DNA of 64,000 bases from Nocardia arthritidis NBRC 100137 (GTDB lineage Bacteria; Actinomycetota; Actinomycetes; Mycobacteriales; Mycobacteriaceae): the NCBI RefSeq assembly GCF_001612765.1, contig NZ_BDBB01000018.1, positions 1 through 64,000 of the forward strand. Reading direction: 5' to 3'. A program made the translations under genes and the position numbers. The notes under the pieces were generated by a model. The model did not search any database. It worked only from the letters and a program-made list of their open reading frames with translations, and was not told the origin of the DNA. Shown in pieces: positions 52,379 to 60,789 of this stretch; positions within the stretch are counted from its first letter, which is position 1; each line of letters opens with the position of its first letter.

Positions 52379-53488
52379 TCAGGGCCGATCGAGCACACCG
52401 CGCAGGAACGCGAGCGCGTCGGGAAACGCTTCCCGCGCCGCGCCCAGATGACCGCCGGGGTACCAGCCCACCCGCAGATCGGTGTCGGACGCGCGCAACT
52501 CCGCGATCAGCTCGAGCGTCAACGGCGCGGGCACCTCCAGATCGGTCACCCCTTGGCCGAGATACAGCGGAATGGAGTAGCCGCTCGTCGGCACCCGCAA
52601 CATCGCGCGCACCGCGGCCAGCAATGCCGGATCGTCCAAGGGCCGCGAGAGCATGGCGCCGATGCCGATACTCGCCACCTGGGCGTCCGCCTCGGCGGCG
52701 CAATCCACCTCCACGATGCGCAGGACGTCCCGGCCCACCGGCGTCAGGTAGCTGTCGACGTCCAGCTCCGGTGCGCTGGCGCGCAATCCGGCCAGCAGCA
52801 TGCCGAAGTAGGTCGTCGTCTTCTGCAGCGGCAGTCGCGGCAGCCAGGGCCCGGCCAGCGGGAACAGCGCGTCCAGGTTCGACGGCGTCCCGGTCGAGGC
52901 GGCACCGCGCAGATCGAGTTCCGGCGCGTCGGCGGGTGCGAGGTGGGCGGTGAACAGCGCCGCGTGCCCGCCCTGCGACTGACCGAACACCGCCCATCGG
53001 GCGCCGAGCGAGGGTGCGACCGCCCGTGCGGCGCGCACGCCGTCGATGATGCTGCGAGCCTGGGCCGGACCGTCCAGATAGGGATGCACGCCGGGGGTGC
53101 CGAGACCGACATAGTCGGAGATCACGACCGCGTATCCCGCGCGCAGCAGGTCCGGGTACACCGACGTGAGGTAGTAGTCCCGGGATTGCAGCGTGAACGC
53201 GCATTCGTCGGCGATCCCCGAGGTGCCGTGCGCGTAGGCGATGATCGGCCAACCACCCTGCGGCGGAGTGCCTTCGGGCAGATACAGCACTCCGGTGCTC
53301 TGCATCGGCCCACGCGGGCCACGCGACCAATACGTCAGCCGCTCGGCGGTCGCCGCCCCCGCCACACGCAGCCGCCCCGCCAGCTCCACCAGATCCGTCA
53401 CGGTGCCGGGCGCCTCGCCCGCCCGAGCGCCCGCGGGCCCGGCCAACGCGACCGTCACCGAGACCACGACGCCTGCCGCCCCCACCAT
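52379..53488 (-). CDS. Secreted LIP-family lipase, copy 3
   Basis: A 369-residue secreted hydrolase, shorter than the two LIP lipases upstream but of the same family. The signal peptide (MVGAAGVVVSVTVALAGPAG, cleaved near ARA-GE) leads to PIIAYAHGTSGIADECAF, AVVISDYVGLGTPGVHPYL and the nucleophile VFGQSQGGHAALFTAH. WYPGGHLGAA near the end probably holds the catalytic His. ATG 53488 was chosen because it begins the signal peptide; a GTG at 53551 is also in frame. Likely substrates are esters or acylglycerols. Confidence 0.83.
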   Translation of the reverse strand: MVGAAGVVVSVTVALAGPAGARAGEAPGTVTDLVELAGRLRVAGAATAERLTYWSRGPRGPMQSTGVLYLPEGTPPQGGWPIIAYAHGTSGIADECAFTLQSRDYYLTSVYPDLLRAGYAVVISDYVGLGTPGVHPYLDGPAQARSIIDGVRAARAVAPSLGARWAVFGQSQGGHAALFTAHLAPADAPELDLRGAASTGTPSNLDALFPLAGPWLPRLPLQKTTTYFGMLLAGLRASAPELDVDSYLTPVGRDVLRIVEVDCAAEADAQVASIGIGAMLSRPLDDPALLAAVRAMLRVPTSGYSIPLYLGQGVTDLEVPAPLTLELIAELRASDTDLRVGWYPGGHLGAAREAFPDALAFLRGVLDRP

Positions 53489-53652
53489 GATCCGTCCACA
53501 CCGCACCGACCGACTATCCCCAGCCGGAGCCGCACCGGCAAGCCACCACAATCGGTGGCGCGGCCGGGGAGTCTCGCCGGAGCCGCCCCGGCTCGCTAGG
53601 CTCGGGTGATCAGCCGGAAAGCGGTGCCGAGGAGAACACAGGAGGCTCGACC

Positions 53653-54165
53653 GTGGCGCAGCGGTACCCGCATCGCCTCGTCACCCGGCGTCGCGCGGCC
53701 GCGCTCCTCGCGGCGGCCCTGCTTGTCTCGGCGGTCGCCTGCGGTGCCGATGCGTCCGCGCCGTCGGCGGATATCGACCGCACGACCACTTCCAGCGCGT
53801 CGGCGGCGCCGGTCTCGACAGCGCAGGCCGCGATACCGTCCGTCGACCCTTACGCGGGACAGCCGCTGATCGATCACGTCACCTGGACCGAGACGACCGA
53901 CGGCCCGCGACTGCTCGTGTTCCCCACCCAGGCCGGTCGGCAGACCACCTTCCCCGGCTCGGACGAACGGGCGTGGCAGGAAGTCGTGGACCGGTCGGCG
54001 GACGCCGGCGCACCCGGCATGCGCGATCAGTTCATCTGTCACTGGGCGTGGGCGCGGCTGGTCCAGCCGGACAAGCCGAGCTGGAACCTGGAACCTTGGC
54101 GTCCGGCGGTCGGCTATCCGGCCACCGTCGAAGCACACTGCAATCCTGGCGGCCCCGAGCGCTGA
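53653..54165 (+). CDS. DUF2599 lipoprotein
   Basis: A 170-residue exported protein. A basic N-terminus and hydrophobic stretch end in the lipobox VSAVAC, so the mature protein is probably lipid-anchored at about Cys30. A Ser/Thr-rich linker follows. The C-terminal 100 residues match DUF2599: VTWTETTDGPRLLVFPTQAGR, then MRDQFICHWAWARL and SWNLEPWRPAVGY ending in CNPGGPE. Function is unknown. AGGAGG lies upstream of the GTG. It is divergent from the third LIP lipase. Confidence 0.83.
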   Translation: MAQRYPHRLVTRRRAAALLAAALLVSAVACGADASAPSADIDRTTTSSASAAPVSTAQAAIPSVDPYAGQPLIDHVTWTETTDGPRLLVFPTQAGRQTTFPGSDERAWQEVVDRSADAGAPGMRDQFICHWAWARLVQPDKPSWNLEPWRPAVGYPATVEAHCNPGGPER

Positions 54166-54199
54166 GCGCGGGCGCCGCCCCGACCGGAAGGAGCGATCC

Positions 54200-54859
54200 A
54201 TGCGCGTCGTCATCGCAGGCGGACACGGGAAGATCGCCTTGCTGCTGGCCCCCGTGCTCACCGCGAACGGCCACGAGGTCGCCGCCCTGATCCGTAATCC
54301 CGAGCACGCGGACGACGTGCGCGTCACCGGCGCCGAGCCGGTGCTGTGCGACCTGGAGCACGCCGCGACCGACGAACTGGCGGACGTCGTCGAAGGCTGC
54401 GACGCGGCGATTTTCGCCGCGGGCGCGGGGCAGGGCAGCGGCGTCGAACGTAAATACACCGTCGATCTGGGTGGCTCCGTCCGGCTGGCCGAGACGGCCG
54501 AGCGAACCGGGGTGCGCCGTTTCCTGCAGATCTCCACGATGGGGGCGGGCCGCTCGCCCGCTCCCGGTTCCGACGAGGTGTGGGCGGCGTATGTAACGGC
54601 CAAGACCGAGGCCGAGAACGATCTGCGGAGCAGAGCCCTCGACTGGACCATCCTGCGCCCCGGCCGGTTGGTCGATGCTCCGGGTACCGGGCTGGTGACT
54701 CTCGCCCCGCCGCCGGTCGAGCGCAGCGAGGTCCCCCGCGCCGACGTCGCGGCCGTACTGGCTGGACTGCTGCCCGCCGCGCACACCTTCGAGCTGACAC
54801 TCGAACTCGTTTCCGGCAGTACTCCGATTAGCCAGGCAATAGCGCAACTGGCCGACTGA
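54200..54859 (+). CDS. Atypical SDR / NAD(P)-binding protein (YwnB/NmrA-like)
   Basis: A 219-residue single-domain Rossmann protein. The N-terminal IAGGHGKIALLLAPVLTANGHEV is the atypical SDR glycine motif (G-G-x-G-x-I). ALIRNPEH, the AIFAAGAG strand and the catalytic-like RFLQISTMGA...YVTAKTEAE follow, then WTILRPGRLVD. Members reduce small metabolites or act as redox sensors. It starts 34 bp after the DUF2599 gene and could be co-transcribed. The substrate is unknown. Confidence 0.88.
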   Translation: MRVVIAGGHGKIALLLAPVLTANGHEVAALIRNPEHADDVRVTGAEPVLCDLEHAATDELADVVEGCDAAIFAAGAGQGSGVERKYTVDLGGSVRLAETAERTGVRRFLQISTMGAGRSPAPGSDEVWAAYVTAKTEAENDLRSRALDWTILRPGRLVDAPGTGLVTLAPPPVERSEVPRADVAAVLAGLLPAAHTFELTLELVSGSTPISQAIAQLAD

Positions 54860-54923
54860 GCTGTCGCGCAGCTCGCTACCGCCCTTGCCGATCGACCGCA
54901 ACGGTCACGATGGGAGAACAACC

Positions 54924-55226
54924 GTGTTCAGTCGAATCGTCTCGATGAAGATCCGCCCCGGCTCTCGCGCCGAGTTCCTCGCGGCCATATCCCGCAGCGC
55001 CGACGCCTCCGTACGGACCGAGCCCGGCTGTCTGCGCTTCGACATCTGCGCTGATCGGGTGGATCCGCACCGATTCTTCCTCTACCAGCTCTACACCGAT
55101 GACGAGGCGGCGGAAGCGCACCGCTTCACCGAACATTTTCTGGCCTGGCGGGCCGCCGCGGACCAATTCGTCGAGCCGGGTACACAGATCGATTACAGCA
55201 CGGACGTCCTATTCGCCCGCGACTGA
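54924..55226 (+). CDS. Antibiotic biosynthesis monooxygenase (ABM) domain protein
   Basis: A 100-residue ABM/LsrG-like ferredoxin-fold protein: FSRIVSMKIRPGSRAEFLAAI, EPGCLRFDICADRVDPHRFFLYQLYTDDEAAEAH in pieces, and HFLAWRAAADQFVEP. These small dimers oxidise quinone precursors or detoxify reactive aldehydes without a cofactor; the substrate here is unknown. The GTG at 54924 follows GGGAG with seven-base spacing. It probably forms one unit with the preceding NAD(P)-binding protein. Confidence 0.85.
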   Translation: MFSRIVSMKIRPGSRAEFLAAISRSADASVRTEPGCLRFDICADRVDPHRFFLYQLYTDDEAAEAHRFTEHFLAWRAAADQFVEPGTQIDYSTDVLFARD

Positions 55227-55292
55227 AATTTTCGCGCCGGACACCGCATCCGCAAACTTCCGGCCTCGAAATACGCACTGCGCACGTGCAAT

Positions 55293-55339
55293 CGATCGTG
55301 CAGATGTGCTTGCATCTGAAAGGTACAGCGGCATAAACT
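55293..55339 (+). promoter_or_regulatory. Promoter-operator A of the Scr1/methyltransferase module
   Basis: CAGATG (55301-55306) and CATCTG (55313-55318) are inverted repeats around six bases. TTGCAT (55310-55315) and TAAACT (55334-55339) are 18 bp apart, a sigma-70-like promoter overlapping the repeat. The 26 bases at 55293-55318 recur at 58378-58403 with one difference. The operator is probably bound by the XRE/DUF5753 regulator of this module (inference). Confidence 0.65.
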
Positions 55340-55445
55340 CGGTCCCGCAACGCTTTACAGGGGACCACCAGGGAAGGCCGCGTGGGCGAGCCGAAGGCCG
55401 AAGCCGCCGTGGGTTTGCCGCCGCCGGACAAGCAGGGGCGTTCGA

Positions 55446-55751
55446 ATGGAACAACCACTTACCGGCGGTCGGTTCGGATCAACCGACACCGCACTGGCCG
55501 ACCAGCCAGCGAACGGTAGACATATGAGCACATCAACGGCCCGCAGCGGCCACAGCAGTACCACATTTTCCCGAGAAACCGCCGTGGCATACGTCGTCGA
55601 TGCCGTCGAATCCACCGGGGCGGCAACTCGGCACGATTTCGATATCGACCGGATCGTCACCACCGCGCACGCGATGGCCGACGATTGGGACCTCGAGACA
55701 TTGCAACCCGCGACATTCTGGCGAATTGCCTCCAGCTTCATCAGGCAGTAG
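55446..55751 (+). CDS. Hypothetical protein under promoter A
   Basis: A 101-residue protein with no recognised family. The first 40 residues look disordered (starting MEQPLTGGRFGSTDTA). The rest is helical: SRETAVAYVVDAVESTGAATRHDFDIDRIVTTAHAMADDW, ending in TLQPATFWRIASSFIRQ. The start context AGGGG-N7-ATG is nearly identical to that of the small gene at 58519, which has the same promoter. An internal ATG at 55524 is possible. It is probably a partner or target in the Scr1/DUF397/methyltransferase module. Confidence 0.65.
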   Translation: MEQPLTGGRFGSTDTALADQPANGRHMSTSTARSGHSSTTFSRETAVAYVVDAVESTGAATRHDFDIDRIVTTAHAMADDWDLETLQPATFWRIASSFIRQ

Positions 55752-55972
55752 ACCCGAGCACCGGCGGATAGTTGATGCCTTGTGCCACGAGCACTTACGT
55801 CGCGTCGCCGGACGTCGGCGCGGAGCCACCGGACGCCGGACGCTGGGGCGGATAGACACCGTTTTCGCGGCCACCGCCGCTTAGCAATTAGACAGCCAAC
55901 CGAACGGCCACCTCCGATTCCGGGGTGGCCGTTCGTGTATCGAGACTTGCCGCGAGACGCTACCGCGCGGTC

Positions 55973-56860
55973 TCAGCGCCCGTCGGCGTACTTCTCCATG
56001 ATCTCGATCGACTTCTCCGGACGCTCGGCCTGGACGCTGAGCCGGTCCATCACCGACAGGTACAGCGCCAGGTCTTGTCGCCGCTCGAGATACAGCGCGC
56101 TGGTCAACTGTTCGAGGTACACGATGTCCGGGAGTTCCGGCTCGGCGAAACGCAGAATACTGAAGGAGCTGCCCGCGGCGGCGTGCTCGCCCGCGGTGAA
56201 CGGCAGTACCTGGATCGTCACGTTCGGCAGCTTCGCCAGCCGGACCAGGTGCAACATCTGCTCGCGATGTACCTCTGGGCCACCCACCGGTCGCACCAGC
56301 GCGGCTTCGTCGAGCACCGCCCAGACCACCGGAGGGTCCGAGCGGAAGAGAATTTCCTGCCTGCGCTGACGCACCGCGACCCGCCGATCCGTATCGACGT
56401 CCTCGTATCCGAGCGCCACGACCGCCCTGGCGTATTCGGGTGTTTGCAGCAGGCCGGGAACAAGATGCGACTCGTAAGTACGAATCTTGCTCGCGGCCTG
56501 TTCCAGACCGAGGTAGGTACCGAACCACTGCGGCAGCAGGTCGCTGTAGCGATGCCACCAACCGGGTTCGTTGGCCTGCCTGGCCAATTCGAGGAACGAC
56601 TCGCGCTCCTCGGGATCGTGGACGCCGTACAGCGTCAGCAGGTCGCGGATGTCACGTTCCTTGAAGCCGGTACGGCCGAGCTCGAGACGACTGATCTTGG
56701 CGTGCGATCCGCGGATCGCATCGCCCGCCGCCTCGCGGGTGATGTTCCTCTTCTCCCGGAGCTTGCGCAGCTGGCCGCCCAGTGCGATGCGTAGCACGGT
56801 CGGACCACGTTCCGCGACAACGGATTGCACATGACCATCGTCATCGGGTTCAGCGATCAT
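55973..56860 (-). CDS. XRE family regulator with DUF5753 domain (Scr1 type), copy 3
   Basis: A 295-residue regulator. The HTH is LRKLREKRNITREAAGDAIRGSHAKISRLELGRTGF. The DUF5753 domain contains FGTYLGLEQAASKIRTYES, VPGLLQTPEYARAVV, QVLPFTAGEHAAAGSSFSILRF and YLEQLTSALYLER. Unlike the two copies at 45-47 kb it has a DUF397 partner 90 bp upstream on the same strand. Such pairs act as Scr1-like regulator systems in actinomycetes. It may bind the CAGATG-N6-CATCTG sites flanking this module. GGAG precedes the ATG by nine bases. Confidence 0.9.
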   Translation of the reverse strand: MIAEPDDDGHVQSVVAERGPTVLRIALGGQLRKLREKRNITREAAGDAIRGSHAKISRLELGRTGFKERDIRDLLTLYGVHDPEERESFLELARQANEPGWWHRYSDLLPQWFGTYLGLEQAASKIRTYESHLVPGLLQTPEYARAVVALGYEDVDTDRRVAVRQRRQEILFRSDPPVVWAVLDEAALVRPVGGPEVHREQMLHLVRLAKLPNVTIQVLPFTAGEHAAAGSSFSILRFAEPELPDIVYLEQLTSALYLERRQDLALYLSVMDRLSVQAERPEKSIEIMEKYADGR

Positions 56861-56950
56861 CGAGTTCGTCTCCGATACTCCGGGGGTTGCCCACAGTGTG
56901 TCACAACCACCTGTCGCGAAACACACCGTACCGACCGCTAATGTTACCGC

Positions 56951-57172
56951 TCAGCTAGTCAAATAGTCGAACTCTCCGGCCTTCGCGCCACGGACGAACG
57001 CATCGATCTCCGGACGCGTGTAGAAGAGGACCCCACCCTCCGGGTCTCGCGAGTTTCGCACCGCCACCTGGCCGTTGGCCGTTTCGGCCACCTCGACGCA
57101 GTTGCCGCTCGGATTACTGAAGGAACTCTTACGCCAAGTTCCGATGATCTCGTTGGTGGACGTATCCGACAT
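56951..57172 (-). CDS. DUF397 protein (Scr1-type partner)
   Basis: A 73-residue DUF397 protein: GTWRKSSFSNPSGNCVEVAE, VAVRNSRDPEGGVLFYT and a C-terminal helix EIDAFVRGAKAGEFDYL. DUF397 proteins pair with DUF5753-XRE regulators and are thought to neutralise or modulate them. GAGGAG lies eight bases before the ATG. Its own promoter, with the CATCTG element found before the two small genes in this module, lies directly upstream, so it is probably co-regulated with them. Confidence 0.9.
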   Translation of the reverse strand: MSDTSTNEIIGTWRKSSFSNPSGNCVEVAETANGQVAVRNSRDPEGGVLFYTRPEIDAFVRGAKAGEFDYLTS

Positions 57173-57195
57173 CTTCCCCACTCCTCGGTTACCGC

Positions 57196-57249
57196 AGTTA
57201 GGCGATTCGGTTCGTGCAGATGCACGTTCAAACGTTCTTGCATTTGCAC
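57196..57249 (-). promoter_or_regulatory. Promoter-operator C, upstream of the DUF397 gene
   Basis: On the minus strand GTGCAT (57225-57220) and CTAACT (57201-57196) are 18 bp apart, matching promoters A and B in spacing. CATCTG (57222-57217) is conserved; the left half-site is replaced by a wider repeat, GTGCAAATGCA against TGCATCTGCAC, 14 bases apart on this strand. This suggests a variant site for the same regulator, allowing autoregulation. Confidence 0.5.
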
Positions 57250-57498
57250 CAACACCGGACGATAGCACGAAGTTCGCCCTCCGTGCGCTCGCAGACCGGA
57301 GGCATCCGGGCGGCGATGTGAAACGCCTTCGCCTCGCCTCGGGAACAGCGAGATCAGCTCCCCGATCCACCCCGCTGGACGAGTTCGAATCTTGTAGTGT
57401 CGCAGTGCACATCGGATGCACCAGTCATTCGCGACGCCCCCACGCACCCACCCGCACGGCAGTGTCGCGGACACGTTATTGCCGAGGAGTACCACCCC

Positions 57499-58296
57499 AT
57501 GCCCGAAGACCACAGCCCCCTCATCCGGACCGACATCCCCCACTCCGCGCGGATCTGGAACTACTGGATGGGCGGCAAGGATTATTACGAGATCGACCGC
57601 ATCGCAGGCGACGCCGGCATCGAAGTAGATCCGGACATCACCACCATGGCCGTGCAGTCGCGCCAGTTCCTCATCCGCGCGGTGCGCTACCTCGCGGGCG
57701 AGATGGGCATCCGCCAGTTCCTCGACATCGGGACCGGCCTGCCCACCATGCAGAACACCCACGAGGTCGCCCAGACCGTCGCGCCCGAGTCCCGGATCGT
57801 CTACGTGGACAACGACCCACTGGTGCTCACGCACGCGCGGGCGCTGCTCACCTCCACCACACCGGAGGGCGTCACCACCTACATCGACGCCGATTACCAC
57901 GACCCCGAGCGAATCGTCAACGACGCCAAGCACGTCCTCAACTTCAACGAGCCCGTCGCCGTGATGTTCATGGGCGTGCTCGGACATGCCAAGACCTACG
58001 ACGATCTGCTGCGCATCGTGCATACCGTGCTGGATGCCGTGCCATCGGGCAGCTACCTGGTGATGTGGGACGGCACCGACGACAGCAAGGCGTACGTCAC
58101 GCTGTGCGAGAACTACACCGGCACCGGCGGCACTCCTTATGTCCCCCGTCCGCAGGCTCAGATCAAGGCAGTCTTCGACGGTCTGGAACTCGTCGACCCC
58201 GGCTTCGTCTCCATCACGCAGTGGCGCTCGGGCGACACCGAGGTCGGTGAGACCCGGCCGATCTCCGCATACGGAGCGGTCGCCCGCAAGCCGTAA
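57499..58296 (+). CDS. SAM-dependent methyltransferase (DUF574 / Methyltransf_19)
   Basis: A 265-residue SAM methyltransferase of the DUF574 family. The family N-terminus TDIPHSARIWNYWMGGKDYYEIDR is very distinctive. Motif I appears as QFLDIGTGLPTMQNTHEVAQ, then VYVDNDPLVLTHARALL, and VAVMFMGVLGH. Targets of the family are unknown in general; these genes are numerous in streptomycetes and Nocardia and often sit beside DUF397/XRE genes, as here. GAGGAG precedes the ATG at 57499. It is divergent from the DUF397 gene. Confidence 0.9.
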   Translation: MPEDHSPLIRTDIPHSARIWNYWMGGKDYYEIDRIAGDAGIEVDPDITTMAVQSRQFLIRAVRYLAGEMGIRQFLDIGTGLPTMQNTHEVAQTVAPESRIVYVDNDPLVLTHARALLTSTTPEGVTTYIDADYHDPERIVNDAKHVLNFNEPVAVMFMGVLGHAKTYDDLLRIVHTVLDAVPSGSYLVMWDGTDDSKAYVTLCENYTGTGGTPYVPRPQAQIKAVFDGLELVDPGFVSITQWRSGDTEVGETRPISAYGAVARKP

Positions 58297-58377
58297 GGCC
58301 CCTGAACATCAAACCGTAAGCGGCACAGCGGTGGTCGCCGGTCTCGCACCGGCGGCCACCGCCATTTTTTCTCCGAC

Positions 58378-58424
58378 CGATCGTGCAGATGTACTTGCAT
58401 CTGTAAGTAACGGAGGCATAGACT
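58378..58424 (+). promoter_or_regulatory. Promoter-operator B of the Scr1/methyltransferase module
   Basis: CAGATG (58386-58391) and CATCTG (58398-58403) flank TACTTG. TTGCAT (58395-58400) and TAGACT (58419-58424) lie 18 bp apart. The 26 bases at 58378-58403 match promoter A except for one A/G change. The downstream leader and start context also resemble those after promoter A, suggesting duplication or strong selection for co-regulation. Confidence 0.65.
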
Positions 58425-58518
58425 CGAACTCGAAATCGGGGAGGTACGCAGGGAGTTCGAGCTTGCGTCACCGGCACGTCGGCCTCCCCGCCGCACGTGG
58501 GACGCGAGGGGTAGTCGA

Positions 58519-58758
58519 ATGATCGAGCCATTTCGAACGCCCCGCCGGGTTGCCGTCATCGATGGCGCCGGCGCCGAACCCTTGCGCCAATACTCGGCCG
58601 CGCCCGAGTTCGCTCTGTCCGATTGCGGGGTCGAGCCCCGCGGCCTCACCTACCGGCAGGCGCGCGACATTCTCTACACCCACGAAGTCCACGGTCCGCA
58701 GTGCAGGCAATGGCTGGCCGCCGCCGCCTACCTGTCAGCGGGGCTGGACGACGAGTAA
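58519..58758 (+). CDS. Hypothetical protein under promoter B
   Basis: A 79-residue protein with no recognised family (starting MIEPFRTPRRVAVIDGAG). The C-terminal half (GLTYRQARDILYTHEVHGPQCRQWLAAAAYLSAGL) looks helical with one His-x2-His-like cluster and a Cys. The start context AGGGG-N7-ATG matches the gene at 55446. Sharing of promoter and leader implies joint expression, although the two proteins are not obviously similar. Confidence 0.65.
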   Translation: MIEPFRTPRRVAVIDGAGAEPLRQYSAAPEFALSDCGVEPRGLTYRQARDILYTHEVHGPQCRQWLAAAAYLSAGLDDE

Positions 58759-58989
58759 CCCTGCCGCGGCGGGCACGCGAGAGTATTCGCCGCAGGTGAA
58801 GCCGAGCAGTGACCGGCCGGCAGTGCTTCGCGACCCCGCACCGCGGTCGGAGACGCCATCGCGGAATGTCCCCAGCTCCCAGACGATCTCACAGATCACT
58901 CCCCGTGCACACGACCCTTTCGTATAGTGATCGATCGACCCGGGCGCGATTTCTCGCACGCCCGGCGTGGCATTGGGAGCGAACTCGTA

Positions 58990-60252
58990 ATGACCTACTC
59001 CGCGTTGGATCTGTCCGCCGACTCGTCCGACCCGGTGCTGGAAATCGGCGGACAGCCGGCTTCGGTGCCCTTGCTGAACACCGACAGCGTGGCCTCGCAC
59101 ATGGTCGGATACTTCGAGAGCGTCATGGCACCATGCCGCACCCTGCCCGGCGAGCAATTACGCGGTGACGTCACGAAACTCACCCGCAGCTGCCTGAACC
59201 TCGCTGCCGAGATGTTCGACCGGCGCACCGTGCCGGACGAGAACCAGCTCGGCCCGGTCCGCGCGGCTGCTGCTCGCTGGGCGCGTGAAGGCGTGCCGCT
59301 GAGCACGATCCTGCGCACCTATCACGAGGGACTGCGCATCGCCTTCGGTCTGGTCACCGCGCCTGCCGCGGCCGACGACGTCGACGAGGTGCTGGTCGCC
59401 GCCGATCTGCTTCTCGAACTGCTCGAGGCGATCACCGCGGCGGTGTCCGATGCCTACGTCGACGAACAGCACCTGGTCGCCAAGGAGCATCAGACGGCGA
59501 CGCAGACGCTCGCCTCGGCACTGCTCAGCGGTCGCGGCAGCTCGGCTCTGGCACGGCAGACCGGCATTCCGATCGCGGAGGCCTATCAGGTTGTCGCCCT
59601 GTCGATTCCGGAGCATCCCGACGAGCGCGATCCGCGCGTCGACGGGAACGTGGCCGCGCGCCGCAAGTTGCGACGGCTGCAGTCCGAGCTGGCCACCGTG
59701 TTCGCCTCCCGCGCGCTCGCCCTACTCAGCGCCAAGGGAGGGACCCTGCTCATCCCGTTGGGCGACGAGGACAAGGCAGTCCTCACCGCCACGACGCTCG
59801 AGCTGCTGGCCGCTGCCGCCGAGGTGCCGCTCACCGCGACCGTCGTGCCGACCGACACCGATCAGATTCCCGAGTCGGCCGATCAAGCGCACGAGCTGCT
59901 CAATCTCGTGCGCGTCGGCGTCCGGCCGCCCGGCCTGTACCAGATGTCGGATCTGGCCGTGGAATACCAGCTCACCCGCGGCGGCCCGGCCACCCGGCGG
60001 ATCGCGACCATCCTCGACCCGCTGGACGCCCACCCCGAGCTGTTCGACACCATGCGCGCCTACCTCGGCAACGACATGAACCGGCAGCTCACCGCCCGCC
60101 AGCTCTACGTGCACCCGAACACCGTCGACTACCGCCTGCGCCGCATCGCCCAGCTGACCTCCGTCGACCTGGCGACCTCGGCGGGCATCTCCCAGGCGGC
60201 GATCGCCCTGCTGGCCCGGGATCTGGACCGCAGCGTAGCGCGCAGGCTCTGA
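58990..60252 (+). CDS. PucR/CdaR-type transcriptional regulator
   Basis: A 420-residue regulator with the same three-part layout as the gene at 10951-12171: RsbR-like N-terminal region (ARWAREGVPLSTILRTYHEG), GGDEF-like middle and a complete C-terminal PucR helix-turn-helix (DMNRQLTARQLYVHPNTVDYRLRRIAQLT). GGGAG lies ten bases before the ATG. It is followed by the CBS-domain gene 102 bp downstream in the same direction. Targets are unknown. Confidence 0.88.
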   Translation: MTYSALDLSADSSDPVLEIGGQPASVPLLNTDSVASHMVGYFESVMAPCRTLPGEQLRGDVTKLTRSCLNLAAEMFDRRTVPDENQLGPVRAAAARWAREGVPLSTILRTYHEGLRIAFGLVTAPAAADDVDEVLVAADLLLELLEAITAAVSDAYVDEQHLVAKEHQTATQTLASALLSGRGSSALARQTGIPIAEAYQVVALSIPEHPDERDPRVDGNVAARRKLRRLQSELATVFASRALALLSAKGGTLLIPLGDEDKAVLTATTLELLAAAAEVPLTATVVPTDTDQIPESADQAHELLNLVRVGVRPPGLYQMSDLAVEYQLTRGGPATRRIATILDPLDAHPELFDTMRAYLGNDMNRQLTARQLYVHPNTVDYRLRRIAQLTSVDLATSAGISQAAIALLARDLDRSVARRL

Positions 60253-60354
60253 CCTGCGCACCGTGACCGAACCGTGGCCTGTAACGGATTCGTGCTGGTC
60301 ACCGCGGCGCGAACTTGCGATCCTGGTAATGCCCCGACGTCTGGATGGTGAAAT

Positions 60355-60789
60355 ATGCGAATTTCGGAGATCCTGCGCAGGAAGGGCAGCGAGGTGGCCA
60401 CCGTCGCACCCGACACGACGGTACGCACACTGCTCGCCACCCTGGCCGAGCGGAACATCGGCGCGGTCGTCGTCTCCCCCGATGGCGACACGATCGCGGG
60501 CATCGTCTCCGAACGCGACGTGGTGCGTAGTCTGCACGCGCGAGGCGCGGAGCTGCTGGACACACCGGTGTCGGCGATCATGACCTCCGCGGTGCGCACC
60601 TGCGCACCCGACGACCGGGTCGACGGCCTGCGCCGCACCATGACCGACCATCGCATCCGGCACCTGCCCGTGGTGCACGAGGGCAGGCTGGTCGGCATCG
60701 TCAGCATCGGCGACGTGGTCAAAAGCGCGATCTCCGAATTGGCGACCGAGCGCGAGCACCTCGTCGAGTATCTGCAGGGCAGATATTAG
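60355..60789 (+). CDS. CBS-domain protein
   Basis: A 144-residue protein made of two CBS motifs: residues about 5-65 (VATVAPDTTVRTLLATLAERNIGAVVV...GIVSERDVVRSL) and 72-130 (MTSAVRTCAPDDRVDGLRRTMTDHRIRHLPVV...VGIVSIGDVV). Such pairs bind adenosyl nucleotides and usually sense energy state. No fused enzyme domain is present. Its stop overlaps the end of the convergent PPOX-type gene by 4 bp. Confidence 0.9.
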   Translation: MRISEILRRKGSEVATVAPDTTVRTLLATLAERNIGAVVVSPDGDTIAGIVSERDVVRSLHARGAELLDTPVSAIMTSAVRTCAPDDRVDGLRRTMTDHRIRHLPVVHEGRLVGIVSIGDVVKSAISELATEREHLVEYLQGRY

